Source: Bidens hawaiensis (taxonomy: Eukaryota > Streptophyta > Magnoliopsida > Asterales > Asteraceae). Taken from it: a DNA stretch of 64,000 nt. This document shows positions 40,564 through 50,518 of this stretch, piece by piece. The notes under the pieces were generated by a model, which was not told where the DNA came from, made no database searches, and worked only from the letters and a program-made list of their open reading frames with translations. The first letter of the stretch is position 1. Each line of letters opens with the position of its first letter. Where the stretch lies: positions 5,332,001 to 5,396,000 of the forward strand of contig JAIQDT010000001.1 of the NCBI GenBank assembly GCA_021521415.1, written 5' to 3'. The translations under genes were made by a program, and so were the position numbers.

Positions 40564-41622
40564 GATATTTACAAAACAAACCCCTATAATTTGAACAATC
40601 TGCAATTAAGTTTTAAAACATCCTTTAAAGAGTTAACTGATACGATCAAGACCAAGTAACCAGGTATAAAATCATACAACTACATAAGTAGAAAAACTTT
40701 TAAAAATAAAGTACAAGGGATCAAATTTCAGTCTCGACAGGGACTACTACGTTTTAGAAAAGATCCGAACATGAATCATACTAATTACGTGACTATCACA
40801 CAGATCCGTGTTCAGCTGTATTATGACATAAAGAAACAGGTTGTAAGCAGGTAAATAACTTAGAATGGTTTTCATCGTTTCTGTGATACGGGTTAGGTTC
40901 AATTAAGCTCAAAACTTAAATGGGCAACAACTCAGAGATTATGATGCCTCCTATCTATTCTCAAAGCGTATTTGGCTTTTCCCAAGTCACCCCGAGTTGA
41001 CCTCGACCCGTAGTGTCTGATTAAATAGTAAGTACTCTTCGATCTTTAGACTCTTCATCCCGTTCTCTTTCTTACATCTTGATTGAGCAGTATAAATATT
41101 ATAAACTCTAGAATGTCTCAATAACACACACACATTTTTTTTTTTTTTTAAGTATTTACACAACTTCAGAGTAGTAAACAACTGCAAGTCCCGAATCTGG
41201 ATCACTGCAGTTTCTTGACACGCTATCTTCACGGGAATCAGAACACTCACGGGCTCGTGTATGACTGGGTAATCACTTTTCTGCCTATCATTCGGAAAGA
41301 TATATATGGAGACATGCACAACTCTTAAGGAGTTTCCACGTAAAATCGAGTAGATTTAGTTAGTATCACTTCTACTTTTACGCACCATAAAAAGCTACCA
41401 TGACATACAATGACTGTTCTAATGTCTTTTAGGCCTAATAACTTCACTAGTTAAGCACACAGAATCAGTATATCTATCACTTTCCAAGGTTGGATCAATT
41501 TTCTGTTAAACATAGTAAAGGAACTTCTTACGAAGTAGTAGACTTGAAAAATAATTTCATCTCCCGTAAAAAAATAATTTTAACTTCAATCGCCCCGATC
41601 AAATTGAAGTTTTCAGGTAAAC

Positions 41623-41827
41623 GGCTATCCTGAAGATCCAACGGATCAGCTGGACCGACCACATACGAGTATGTGTCCTTCTAACTAAGTTTGAACGACT
41701 AATTTTCAGCGAAAGAATAAAAACACATCATAAACCACCCCGGTCACTTTCAGTTATCTGGTTAATGGCTATCCTCATATTCTACAAGTAGAAATGAGGA
41801 CCAAACATATCCGAAGATATGTCCTTC
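41623..41827 (-). repeat. Two diverged stem-loop repeats, ~145-bp spacing
   Basis: Each unit (sense) reads GAAGGACA, hairpin 1, GGTCC, hairpin 2, GGATAGCC. In the first, hairpin 1 is ACATATC-TTCG-GATATGT (41822-41805). In the second it is CACATA-CTCG-TATGTG (41675-41660). Hairpin 2 is TTCTAC-TT-GTAGAA with an outer CCTCAT/ATGAGG in the first, and GATCC-GTT-GGATC in the second. Pairing is kept while the bases differ. Confidence 0.7.
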
Positions 41828-41905
41828 AAACTGAGGCAACCGACATAATTCTAAGCGATAGTGATGTTTTTTTTTTTTTTTTTTAAACAAAAACACAAAA
41901 CACGG

Positions 41906-42400
41906 TTACTCGGGATTGATCATCCCATTCAGCTCAACAAGGTTTTGAAAACGGGTTTTGTCAAACGCTTTAGTGAACAAATCAGCGAAATTATCTAACG
42001 TATCAACCTTTTCGAGCACAATCAATTTCTTCTCAGCACAATCCCGTATAAAATGATGACGGATGTCAATATGTTTAGTTTTGCTATGCTTTGCGGGATT
42101 GTTAGTTACTGAGATAGCAGCAGTGTTATCAATGCAAATAGGAGTATGAGTGAAATTCAGACCATAATCGCGCAATTGCTGTTGAATCCAAAGAACCTGG
42201 GAGCAGCAATTCGATGCTGCCATGTATTCTGCTTAACAGGTTGAAATGGCGACTGAGGTCTGCTTCTTGCATTGCCATGACACTAATCTGCCTCCAAGAA
42301 ACTGACATCCACCTGTTGTTGACTTTCGATTTTGATTCCACCCTCCATAATCAGAATCCGTGTAGGCGACCAACTCCAAGTCTCCTCCTTTCGTGTACCA
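41906..42400 (-). pseudogene. RNase H domain, broken by one stop
   Basis: RNase H degrades the RNA strand of the replication hybrid. The first half (LVAYTDSDYGGW, KSTTGGCQFLGG, VSWQCKKQTSVAIST) is upstream of TAA 42235-42233. The second half continues in the same frame from 42232: AEYMAAS, IDIRHHFIRDCAEKKLI, DNFADLFTKAF. It ends at the stop 41908-41906. Conserved acidic and His positions remain visible on both sides. Confidence 0.88.
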
Positions 42401-44257
42401 CAACCCCAGCTTAGGTTTGCCTTTGAGATAGCGCAATATCCTCTTCGCACCCTTTAAGTGAGATTCCTTTGGGTTTGCCTGAAAGCGAGCGCAAAGACAA
42501 ACTGCAAACATAATATCAGGTCTAGAAGCAGTTAAGTACATTAAAGAACCTATGATTGCCCGATATTGGGTTGGGTCCACGTCTGCATCGTTGTCTAAAT
42601 CAGCACCCAATTTATGGTTGACGCAGACTGGAGTATCAAATGGAGTGCTGTCCTCCGTCTTGAAGCGTTTGAGAACATCATGGACATACTTAGTCTGATG
42701 AATGAACATCCCATCTTTCTTCTGATCAACCTGCAGTCCTAAAAAGAAAGTTAGTTCACCCATAGCACTCATTTCAAACCTCTTTTTCATGACGGCCTCA
42801 AACTCCTGACACATGGCGACTTTTGATGCAGCAAAGATGATGTCGTCCACGTAGACTTGCACCAGAAGAAAGTCGCTCCCTTTTCTCTTAAAGAACAGTG
42901 TGCTGTCAATCTTTCCCCTTTCAAACTCATTCTCAAGCAAGTAATCGGATAAAGTTGAGTACCAGGCACGAGGTGCCTGATGTAGCCCATACAGTGCTTT
43001 ACTTAGCTTGTACACGTGATCAGGAAAGTCTGGGTCAGGAAAACCCAGAGGTTGCTCAACGTACACAACCTCATCGACTTTACCGTTAAGGAACGCACTC
43101 TTCATGTCTAACTGAATTACATTCATCTCCTTATGTGCAGCAAATGCCAAAAACAATCGAATGGTTTCCAATCTCGCCACAGGAGCAAACACCTCATTGT
43201 AATCGATCCCCTCTTGCTGGTTAAAACCTTTTACAACCAGCCTCGCCTTGTTCCTGATAATTATCCCTTTCTCATCTCTATTGCATTTGAAAACCCATTT
43301 GGTGCCAATCGCATGCACATTCTTCGGTTTTGCAACCAAGTTCCATACCTCCATCTTCTTGAACTGGTCTAACTCTTCTTGCATGGCTTCGACCCACGAG
43401 CTGTCCTTGAGAGCCATTTGATAGTTCTTTGGTTCAATCTGGCTGATGAAGCAGGTGTACAAGCATTCGTTAATTATGCCCGTATCTTTAATGCTTTTGT
43501 AAACACAGGTGTGCTCATTCAAGCTTTGTCTTGTTTGTACACCGTCGGACAGATCACCTATCACGTTCTCTAAAGGGTGATTTTTGTGAACTCTCGTAGT
43601 CGGAACCGAACTGACTTGCAGATTGTCTTCCAGGTTCGAAGGTAGCTCATCAATGGGTGATAGTTGTTGAGAGTGAACCGGATTGAAGAATTCCTCTTCT
43701 GTAGAGGCAGCAGGGGTATTGACAGTATTTGACGAGGAAGGCTGACATTCATCGTACAGCGGTCTTTGCACAACATTGTCTTCCTCATCGTAAAGCATCT
43801 TCGTAGCTATTCTTTCATCAACTTCTGCACAATCCAAGTAAGGTATGTTAAAAGATTTAAAAAGCCTATCATAGTCGAAAACCCCAGCGGGTCCCGTGCT
43901 TGGTTTTGGTGATTTGTAACTTGTGATATCAGTGTTACACACCACCTCAACTTTGCTGGTCGATGTATTAAAGACTCGTCTGTTGGGAGTCCCAACAACA
44001 TATCCGACTAAAATACCTTCGTCGGCTATTTCACCAAATTTAGAATTTGTCTTTAATATCGAACACGGGGACCCGAATGGTTCGAGACCACTCAGGTTGG
44101 GCTTTCTCCCATGCATAAGTTCATAACATGTTTTATTCAATCTTTTAACAGTTAACAATCTATTAAGGATATAACAGGCTGTTGCAACAGCTTCAGCCCA
44201 GAACACCACAGGAAGTTTCGAATCAGCCAGCATGGTTCTGGCTCCTTCAATTAACGT
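42233..44257 (-). pseudogene. Integrase C-terminus and reverse transcriptase
   Basis: 666 open codons from 44233. The integrase tail (FWAEAVATACYILNRL, YELMHGRKPN, GYVVGTPNRRVFN) is followed by copia RT: EVWNLVAKPK, GTKWVFKCNRDEKG, DMKSAFLNGKVDE, YGLHQAPRAWY and the catalytic YVDD at 42853-42842 in LVQVYVDDIIF. RT proper spans about 43390-42640. The RNase H start (AYTDSDYGG, with TDSD at 42361-42350) is in the same stretch. The frame ends at TAA 42235-42233 within SVAIST, a mid-RNase H position. Confidence 0.92.
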
Positions 44258-44970
44258 TCAGTTCTTCCTCTCAGCCACCCCATTTTGTTGCGGAGTATAC
44301 GGAGCGCTGTACTGGTGTTCTATCCCTTTCTGTAAGCAGAAGATCTCCATCTGATAGTTTTTGAACTCAGTACCATTGTCACTCCTGATGTATTTAACTA
44401 TTTTCCCCATAATATTCTCAACCTTGGTAATCAAATTTATTACCATCTGAACCGTTTCATCCTTTGACTTCAGGAAATATACCCAAGAGTATCGAGAGAA
44501 ATCATCAGTGATCACCAAGCAGTATGATGTTCCACCTAGGCTTTTTACATTCACGGGACCGAAGAGATCCATGTGAAGTAGGTCTAGGGTACTGACTATT
44601 GAATTAACCTTCTTGGTGTGATGGGATTTCTTGTGTTGCTTTCTCTTTTTGCACGATAAGCATTGGTCTTCAAAGTTGAAATTCTTCAAGGGAACACCCA
44701 GCACCAGCCCATTCTTGACAATGTAGTTCATTTTCCGAAGATGAATATGCCCCATTCTTCTATGCCATAATTCGGACTCCGATTCAGTTGCTTTTGACAG
44801 AAGACAAGATTCTTCTGTTGCCATCTCAGTCGACCTCATGTCCATAATATACGTATTCTTTTCTCTTGGAGCCTTCATAACTATCCAATCCTCTGGTATC
44901 TTGAAACCAGGATACAGCACGATCGCTTCATTCTTGGTAAAGTGCACGGTGTAATCTTTGTCACAGATCT
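44258..44970 (-). pseudogene. Integrase (GAG-pre-integrase and catalytic core)
   Basis: In the frame starting at 44947, the zinc finger is His62, His67, Cys96 and Cys99 (HRRMGH ... CLSC). The catalytic triad is Asp126 (LLHMDLFGP), Asp190 (IRSDNGTEF) and Glu226 (QQNGVAERKN), with the classic 35 residues between the last two. The enzyme would insert element cDNA into nuclear DNA. The core looks intact, but the frame is cut by the upstream frameshift and by TGA 44260-44258 three codons after the catalytic Glu. Confidence 0.92.
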
Positions 44971-46923
44971 ACAAACACTCAGCAGATTATGCTTCAGTTC
45001 TTCAACGAAATTCACTTTCTCTAACGTCGTTTTTCCATTAGTCACCGTCCCAATTCCTGTAATCCTTCCACCACTCTCTCCAGCAAAACTCACTCTTCCT
45101 CCCTGAACAGGTTTCCATTCGTGTAAAAAACTCTTGTTACCCGTCATGTGCCGGGAACAGCCGCTATCCACAACCCATAGATTGTTTGCAGCCCTGTTCA
45201 ACTGTTCCTGCACGAATAAAGCAGAGGATTTAAATCTGGGGACCCAAGACCTATTGGTATTGGGTCGATACATCTCGTACTTTGGCTGTCCAAAGTTAGT
45301 ATCAGAATAATTTCTGTAAGTCCTAAAAGGATACCTTCTTGTAGATTGACTATGAGGCCATCCAAACCTTCGTGAATTAAATGAATTATTACTTATGGTT
45401 TGGTTGTTAGCAGTGAAAAACTGAGATCGTTTTCTTTGAAAACCTGGATTAGTCCAATGTCTGAACTTTGATGAGTTTTCATTTTTACCATTATAGTGAT
45501 TACTGTTAGTTATGTTCTCAGTTTTCGATGGCCTCACACCTCTGAATCTCTGCTTCAGAGGGCAATCAGCAATCAGGTGTCCTAATTGATTGCATCTGAA
45601 ACAACTCCTGTGTTCAACTTTCTTCTCAATAGTTGTTTTAGATGTTGAGGCTGCAATACTGCCCGTTTGTCTCATATATGGTGGGACATACGGGTTTAGT
45701 GGAGAATTCTTTTCATATGATTTATGTTTCTCTAAACTTTTTGGTAACACTGCCTCTTCGTTTGTCTCACTCGACTCGGATGAGTTGTCCGAGTTTGATG
45801 AGACAAGATTAGGAACAGAAATCTTAACACTCGAAACAGGCTTACTTGTTTCGCCTTTACTAACTTCTGGTTCTTTAATAGTAACCTTAACTGGAACTGT
45901 CTGACCAATGTCAACATCAACAGATTTCTGATTACTAGGATCATAAGTGTAATTATGATTGTAAGGTGGTGGAACTTCATGATATCCAATTCCTCCCCTT
46001 TTAACTGGGGAACCTTGATCACTAACGAGGTGATCAAGTATAGCGGAGGAATTTCTGAATTGCTCAAGTTTCCTGTTTAGTTCCACCACTTTCACCTGGT
46101 GATCAGCTATCTGTTTATCCCTTTCAGCTATTAGTTTGGTTTTCTCTTCTAACACTTCATAGCTAAGATCAATTACTTGTATTTTCTCAGCTAGACTGGC
46201 TTTAAGACTTCTAATATCTTTCTCACCAGCTTTTATTTTTACCTTATAACTGTTTTCTCTAGCTTTAGTGAAATGATGATCTTCTTTTAATGTTTTAAAT
46301 TGAGCATCCAAACTAACAAACTGATCAGTTATAGTTGTCAATTGTTCAGACAAATTTTCACATTTAGTACAAGGGAGTCTGGTACTTACCTCGGAGAGCT
46401 GGTCTGTCACTTCTGCCATGTAAGCTTCATTTTCGCCAGTCACTTTCTCACTATCTGCAGTTTCGATGTTAGCCAAATTGGCCTGTTCGAACACTTCTTC
46501 AACATGCAGATTCCAGTTGCATTCCCCATTCTGTCTGGAAATCATGGCTTTATTCTCATTACCACCCCCACTCTGTTGTGTAGACCTGTTTTGACTGCGT
46601 TCTACACGTTCATTTGTGCACTCTTTCGCAAAGTGTCCATTTTGTTGACAGTTATAACATCGCACCTTTGACTTGTCAAAACCTGGTCTTTCACCAACAA
46701 ACTTCCTACCAGTCTTCCTCATAAACCGTTTAACCCTTCTCACAATCATCGCCATCTGCCACTGCAGATCCATCTCTTCCAGATCATCAGCATCGATCTT
46801 ATCATAGTCTTCGTCTAAAGTTGCAGGATCAACAATCTTACCTTGAATGTAATTTTCGTACGAAGCAATGAAAGATGCATAGAGAGCAAACTGCTGTTCA
46901 GTAGATTTAACACTCATGGACAT
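44971..46923 (-). pseudogene. Gag C-terminal zinc knuckles and aspartic protease
   Basis: About 651 open codons. CCHC knuckle 1 is at 46659-46618 ([14 protein letters not shown]), followed by a charged coiled coil at residues ~188-292 of this segment and a second knuckle at 45603-45562 ([14 protein letters not shown]). The protease active site DSG is at 45168-45160 in [13 protein letters not shown]. Two knuckles separated by a long coiled coil are unusual for plain copia Gag and fit the large Sirevirus type. The frame is lost just after HNLLSV at a one-base deletion near 44970. Confidence 0.88.
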
Positions 46924-46929
46924 CTTTTA

Positions 46930-47850
46930 GTAGTTGTTGTTCGAAACACTTGGGGAAAAACTACCCTTGGTTGCTTGAGGTTTAGAAGCATTTGATCCAC
47001 CAGCTACAAAACACACATCACCATTCATGTTGAGAGATACATGACCTTCATGTGTTGAGTTAGTGCCCCAGTCTCCCTTTGAGTAGTAAGCAGATGATTC
47101 AGACTTCGAACTTGAACTTGAGTTAACTTTTGCACCATACATTCCTGGATCTTGAACCTGATCAGTTGGTGTCTCTTTTCGAACCATGTTAAGTTCAAAA
47201 GTTCATAGTTTGTTAACTGCTGTTTCCAAGTCATAGTCGGCAAACTCTTTGTCTTCTGTCATCAACACAGTGTACATTTCCCATTTCGGTGGGAGAGCAT
47301 CAAGAAGCTTTTCAACGATCTCATCTTCTTTGTAAGCAATGGAATAATTGCTGAGTTCGGTCATCAGATGATAATATCTCGTGATGATATCATCAAGTGA
47401 TTCATTCTTCAAGTACTTGAACACCGAGAATTGGGTTTTAAGTAGTTTAATCTTTGATGCACGAATCCCCACATTACCCTCAAATCGGTTTTCAAGCGCT
47501 TCCCAAAGTTCTCTAGCAGTTTTATACTTCCTGAAGGTGTGAAGAATCTCTTGTGGAAGAGCCATTGTTATCGCTGCATGAGCTTTGCTTTCAGCCTCAT
47601 ACATTTTCTTTTCTTCTTCTTCCATCTTGTTGTATTTCTTTATCTGTTCACGACCCTCATACAAAGCAGTTGGTGTAATGTAACCATCTTGTATGCACAC
47701 TCACATCTTAGCATATTGGTACTTAACATACTATTCAAACTGATCCTTCCACGCCACAAAATCGGTTCCCTTAAGCATCTTCGGTGCCTTAGTAGCTGAA
47801 CCCGCTTCCACTTCCATCTTCACCAGTTCCGTAATATTTATTGAAGTCAT
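46930..47850 (-). pseudogene. Gag N-terminal region
   Basis: Copia-type Gag with a UBN2-like fold region. Recognisable stretches include LKGTDFVAWKDQFE near the start, then AHAAITMALPQEIL, ARELWEALENRFEG, KYLKNESLDDIITRYYHL and EDEIVEKLLDALPPKWEMY. It would form the nucleocapsid shell in the cytoplasm. Three internal stops (near codons 40, 50 and 216) and a TAA at its end break it. The longest open part is 47700-47203, which has no ATG of its own. Confidence 0.85.
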
Positions 47851-48347
47851 CTTTCACGAAACACAAAGAAACTCGAAAAACAAAAGTTTTATTCTTAACA
47901 GTACTGTAGGTGAAGTTGTGGATAACTTCGCTTAAGTCTGAACTTCGCTGATTCTGAACTTCGCTCCCCTTTTTAAATTCGCCTGATTCGGCGAAGTTGT
48001 AGATAACTTCGCTTGAGATAAGCGAACTTGTGAAGTAGGCGAAGTTCAGGATAACTTCGCTTGAGATAAGCGAACTTGAGAGGTAAGCGAAGTTGTGGAT
48101 AACTTCGCTTAACCTTATATCTTCGCCTAAACCCTACGAACGGGAGCGGCAACTTCGCCTGATGAACACGATGATTTTTCAGGTTTGATTTCTGGATTTT
48201 GCGAGGTATGCGAAGGTGTAATGGGTTGTTTATGATGGTGGGAGGTGAGTAGGACACAAAAACTCGGTAAACTCGTCCCGCGAATAGTTGAACGGGACGA
48301 TTTCTACACCCGCGTGATAATCCCGAACCACACAATCACGAGCAAAA
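47851..48347 (-). other. 5' leader of the copia element
   Basis: About 500 bases between the primer site and the gag ATG. No convincing coding frame. It contains ten exact copies of GCGAAGTT or its complement, plus a tandem repeat (separate entry). The leader is therefore likely to fold into serial hairpins in the RNA, where packaging and dimerisation signals usually lie. That role is inference. Confidence 0.7.
47990..48110. repeat. 48-bp tandem repeat made of palindromes
   Basis: Two full units (47990-48037 and 48038-48085) and a 25-base third (48086-48110). Each unit holds GCGAAGTT, six bases, AACTTCGC, then GATAAGCGAACTTG. The unit is divisible by three, which is why a 120-codon frame (48335-47973) shows a 16-residue repeat. 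I do not regard that frame as a gene. Confidence 0.9.
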
Positions 48348-48359
48348 GCTCTGATACCA
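48348..48359 (-). other. Primer binding site (tRNA-iMet)
   Basis: TGGTATCAGAGC on the minus strand, two bases inside the 5' LTR. This is the usual plant copia primer site, complementary to the 3' end of initiator methionine tRNA. Confidence 0.95.
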
Positions 48360-48595
48360 ATTGTAGGTTCCCAGCCGGATCTACACAGAATATCTCGTTC
48401 TACGTAGGTGCGGAATCCCTACGTAAGACGTTACGAGCGTAGAAGACGATATACGTTAACACGATTAAACACACGTTACAATAAACAAAGGCTCGTTGTA
48501 TTGCAACTGAAAACACGTGATATCAATCACAAATACTGGACAACTCGTTGCAACTCGATACAATACTTATTAACTAATCAAGCCGTAACCTAATG

Positions 48596-48603
48596 TTTAT
48601 ATA
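48596..48603 (-). promoter_or_regulatory. Putative TATA box in the 5' LTR
   Basis: TATATAAA on the minus strand, just downstream of the two palindromes in the transcription direction. The position fits a U3 promoter. The start site is not visible from sequence alone. Confidence 0.6.
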
Positions 48604-48607
48604 ACAC

Positions 48608-48688
48608 GACAACTTCGCCTGGCATGTTCAGGCGAAGTGGTCACTAACTTCGCTTACTCTACAAGTTCGCCTATATCAGCGAACTTGT
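48608..48688. promoter_or_regulatory. Paired palindromes in the 5' LTR U3
   Basis: The same two inverted repeats as in the 3' LTR. The first (48608-48642) has one mismatch in the outer arm but gains two extra inner pairs (CCTG/CAGG). The second (48661-48688) is perfect. The family continues in the leader and the spacer. Confidence 0.85.
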
Positions 48689-48775
48689 TAGCTAACTTCG
48701 CTTAATACAAAATACTAATCCAACTAACTCGATTACAGACACTATATACTGAACTACTGACGTCATGTACCAACA

Positions 48776-48780
48776 CACCC
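48776..48780. repeat. Target site duplication CACCC, right copy
   Basis: The second copy of the five-base duplication, followed directly by the rest of the interrupted monomer (CGGTAAAGCGAATATTG). Confidence 0.95.
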
Positions 48781-49213
48781 CGGTAAAGCGAATATTGTAG
48801 CTGATACCTTTAGTCGTAAAGTTAATGTCAAATCCGTTATACTTCATAGCATCGTCATCCAAACCGATTTCCAAGACCGCATCTATCGATCCCAATGTAC
48901 CTCCAATGATGAAGGCCATATGTATTACGAAATGTCATATGGAGCCGAACTTCAACTCGAACCCAAACCCGATGGCTTGCTCCATTTTCTCAATCGTTTG
49001 TGGGTTCCCGATCGTGATGAACTTTGTTCTTTCATTCACGAAGAAGCTCATATATCGTGATATTCCGTACATCCCGTTGCAGATAAGATGTACTTCGATC
49101 TTCGATCTATTTATTGGGGGCCGGGTATGAACAAGGACGTAGCACTTTATCTCTCAAAATGTCTTACTTGATCAAAGGTTAAAGCCGAACATCAGAAACC
49201 TTTTGGTTTACTT

Positions 49214-50478
49214 GGTTATGCCTTTCGGATAAACCAATGCACCCGCGGTATTCATGGACCTTTTGAACCGCGTTTGCAAACCATTTTTGGAAAAATTCGT
49301 AATTGTCTTTATCGATGAAATCCTTATCTTCTCCAAGACCCAAGCCGAACATGAACATCATTTACGTTCCATTCTCGATCTTCTAAGAAAAGAACAACTT
49401 TATGCCAAGTTCACAAAATGTGAATTTTGGTTAAAAGAAGTTCAATTTTTGGGTCACGTCGTCAACGATAAAGGTATTCATGTTTATCCCTCCAAAATCG
49501 AGGTTGTGAAAGATTGGAAAACTCCATCCACACCCACGGAATTCCGATCTTTCCTTGATTTGGCCGGGTATTATTTGCGATTCATTCTAAACTTCTCCAA
49601 AATCACGTTACCCGTCACCGCACTAACTCATAAAGGAACACCCTAAGAATGGGGACCGAAACAAGAAGAAGCTTTCAAACTCTAAAGCATAAGCTTTGCA
49701 ATGCTCCCGTTTCAAACCTTCCTGATGGAAACGACAACTTCGTGGTATTTTGCGATGCATCTAACCAAGGTCTCGGTTGCATTCTCATGTAACGAGGTCA
49801 AGTTATTACATATGCCTCGAGACAACTTAGGATTCATGAAAAGAATTACACGACTCATGATCTCGAACTTGTTGTTGTCGTTTTCGCTCTCAAAATCTGG
49901 AGACATTATCTTTATGGCACAAAATGTGTTGTATTCACCGATCATAAAAGTCTTCAACACATCTTTGACCAAAAAGATCTCAACATGAGACAACGTCGAC
50001 GTGCCGAATTACTTAGTGGTTACGATTGACAAATTCGCTACCACCCCTGTAAAGCGAATATTGTAGCCGATACCCTAAGTCGTAAAGTGAATGTTAAATC
50101 TGTTCTACTTCATAGCATCGTCATCCAAACCGATATCCAAGACCACCTCTATCGATCCCAATGCACCTCCATTGATGAATGCAATACGTATTACGAAATG
50201 TCATGTGGAGCCGAACTTCAACTCGAACCCAAACCCGATGGCTTGCTCCATTTTCTCAATCGTTTGTGGGTTCCCGATCGTGATGAACTTTGTTCTTTCG
50301 TTCTCGACGAAGCTCATATATCATGATATTCCGTACATCCTGGTGCGGATAAGATGTACTTGGATCTTTGATCTATTTATTGGTGGCCGGGTATGAAAAA
50401 GGACGTAGCACTTTATCTCTCAAATTTCTTACTTGATCAAAGGTTAAAGCCGAACATCAAAAACCTTTTGGTTTACTT
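49214..50478 (+). repeat. Representative satellite monomer with domain map
   Basis: One 1,265-bp monomer, taken from the INT-to-RT junction to the next junction. RT fragment: MDL at 49254 and the catalytic box FIDE at 49308-49319, where the family normally has two aspartates. The RT frame is open to a TAA at 49644-49646. RNase H acidic positions are recognisable at Asp 49754-49756, Glu 49865-49867, Asp 49940-49942 and Asp 50069-50071. A linker follows, then the INT zinc-finger region from about 50300. This copy has lost part of the Cys-x-x-Cys stretch near 50421. The sense frame is broken by TAA after the RT thumb, TAA after CILM in RNase H, TGA after SGYD, TGA after EAHIS and TGA in the zinc finger. 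Confidence 0.85.
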
Positions 50479-50518
50479 GGTTATGCCTTTCGGATAAACC
50501 AATGCACCCGCGGTATTC

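Larger units (their letters stand above)
39800..41905 (-). other. Long non-coding spacer between pol and the additional ORF
   Basis: 2.1 kb with no supported gene. It holds an A18 run (sense strand; 41884-41867) 21 bases after the pol stop, two diverged stem-loop repeats (41623-41827), an A15 run (41149-41135), a dense palindrome cluster (39841-40563) and a splice-acceptor-like sequence at its end. A 110-codon frame at 41319-40987 has no recognisable domain and is probably chance. Confidence 0.8.
41906..47850 (-). pseudogene. gag-pol polyprotein gene, degenerate
   Basis: One long frame from ATG at 47850-47848 (context AAAGATGAC) to the stop at 41908-41906, about 1,980 codons in Gag-protease-integrase-RT-RNase H order. 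It is broken by TAG 47733-47731, TGA 47703-47701, TGA 47205-47203, TAA 46929-46927, a one-base deletion near 44970, TGA 44260-44258 and TAA 42235-42233. All segments except across the deletion are in the same frame, so these are point lesions in an otherwise complete gene. Most stops could come from C-to-T or G-to-A changes, as expected for methylated transposons. Confidence 0.93.
36462..48775 (-). mobile_element. Ty1/copia LTR retrotransposon, Sirevirus-like, 12.3 kb
   Basis: A complete element with both LTRs (TG...CA ends), a 5-bp CACCC target duplication, a tRNA-iMet primer site, gag-pol in copia order (protease, integrase, RT, RNase H), a long spacer, an additional ORF and a polypurine tract. 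RT wording (GTKWVFK, RNKARLVVKGFNQQEGIDY, YVDDIIF, MGELTFFLGLQ) and the CCAAGGGGGAG tract match the Sirevirus/Maximus lineage, as do the large size and the extra 3' ORF. Gag-pol has six stops and one frameshift, so this copy could move only with help in trans. Confidence 0.95.
48362..48775 (-). repeat. 5' LTR of the copia element (414 bp)
   Basis: The full-length LTR, adjacent to the primer binding site, with TG...CA ends. It retains the 55-bp segment at about 48462-48516 that is missing from the 3' LTR. The promoter for the genomic RNA should lie here, reading leftward. Confidence 0.95.

Noticed and set aside
40987..41319. 110-codon minus-strand frame in the spacer
   Set aside because: No recognisable domain, low-complexity Lys run from the A15 tract, and nothing around it to support expression.
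42233..46923. Plus-strand frames of 60-123 codons inside the copia element
   Set aside because: They are antisense shadows of gag-pol, with no motifs of their own.
47973..48335. 120-codon minus-strand frame with a 16-residue repeat in the leader
   Set aside because: The repeat is just the 48-bp non-coding palindrome repeat read in frame. There is no ATG-led conserved protein, and it lies between the primer site and gag.
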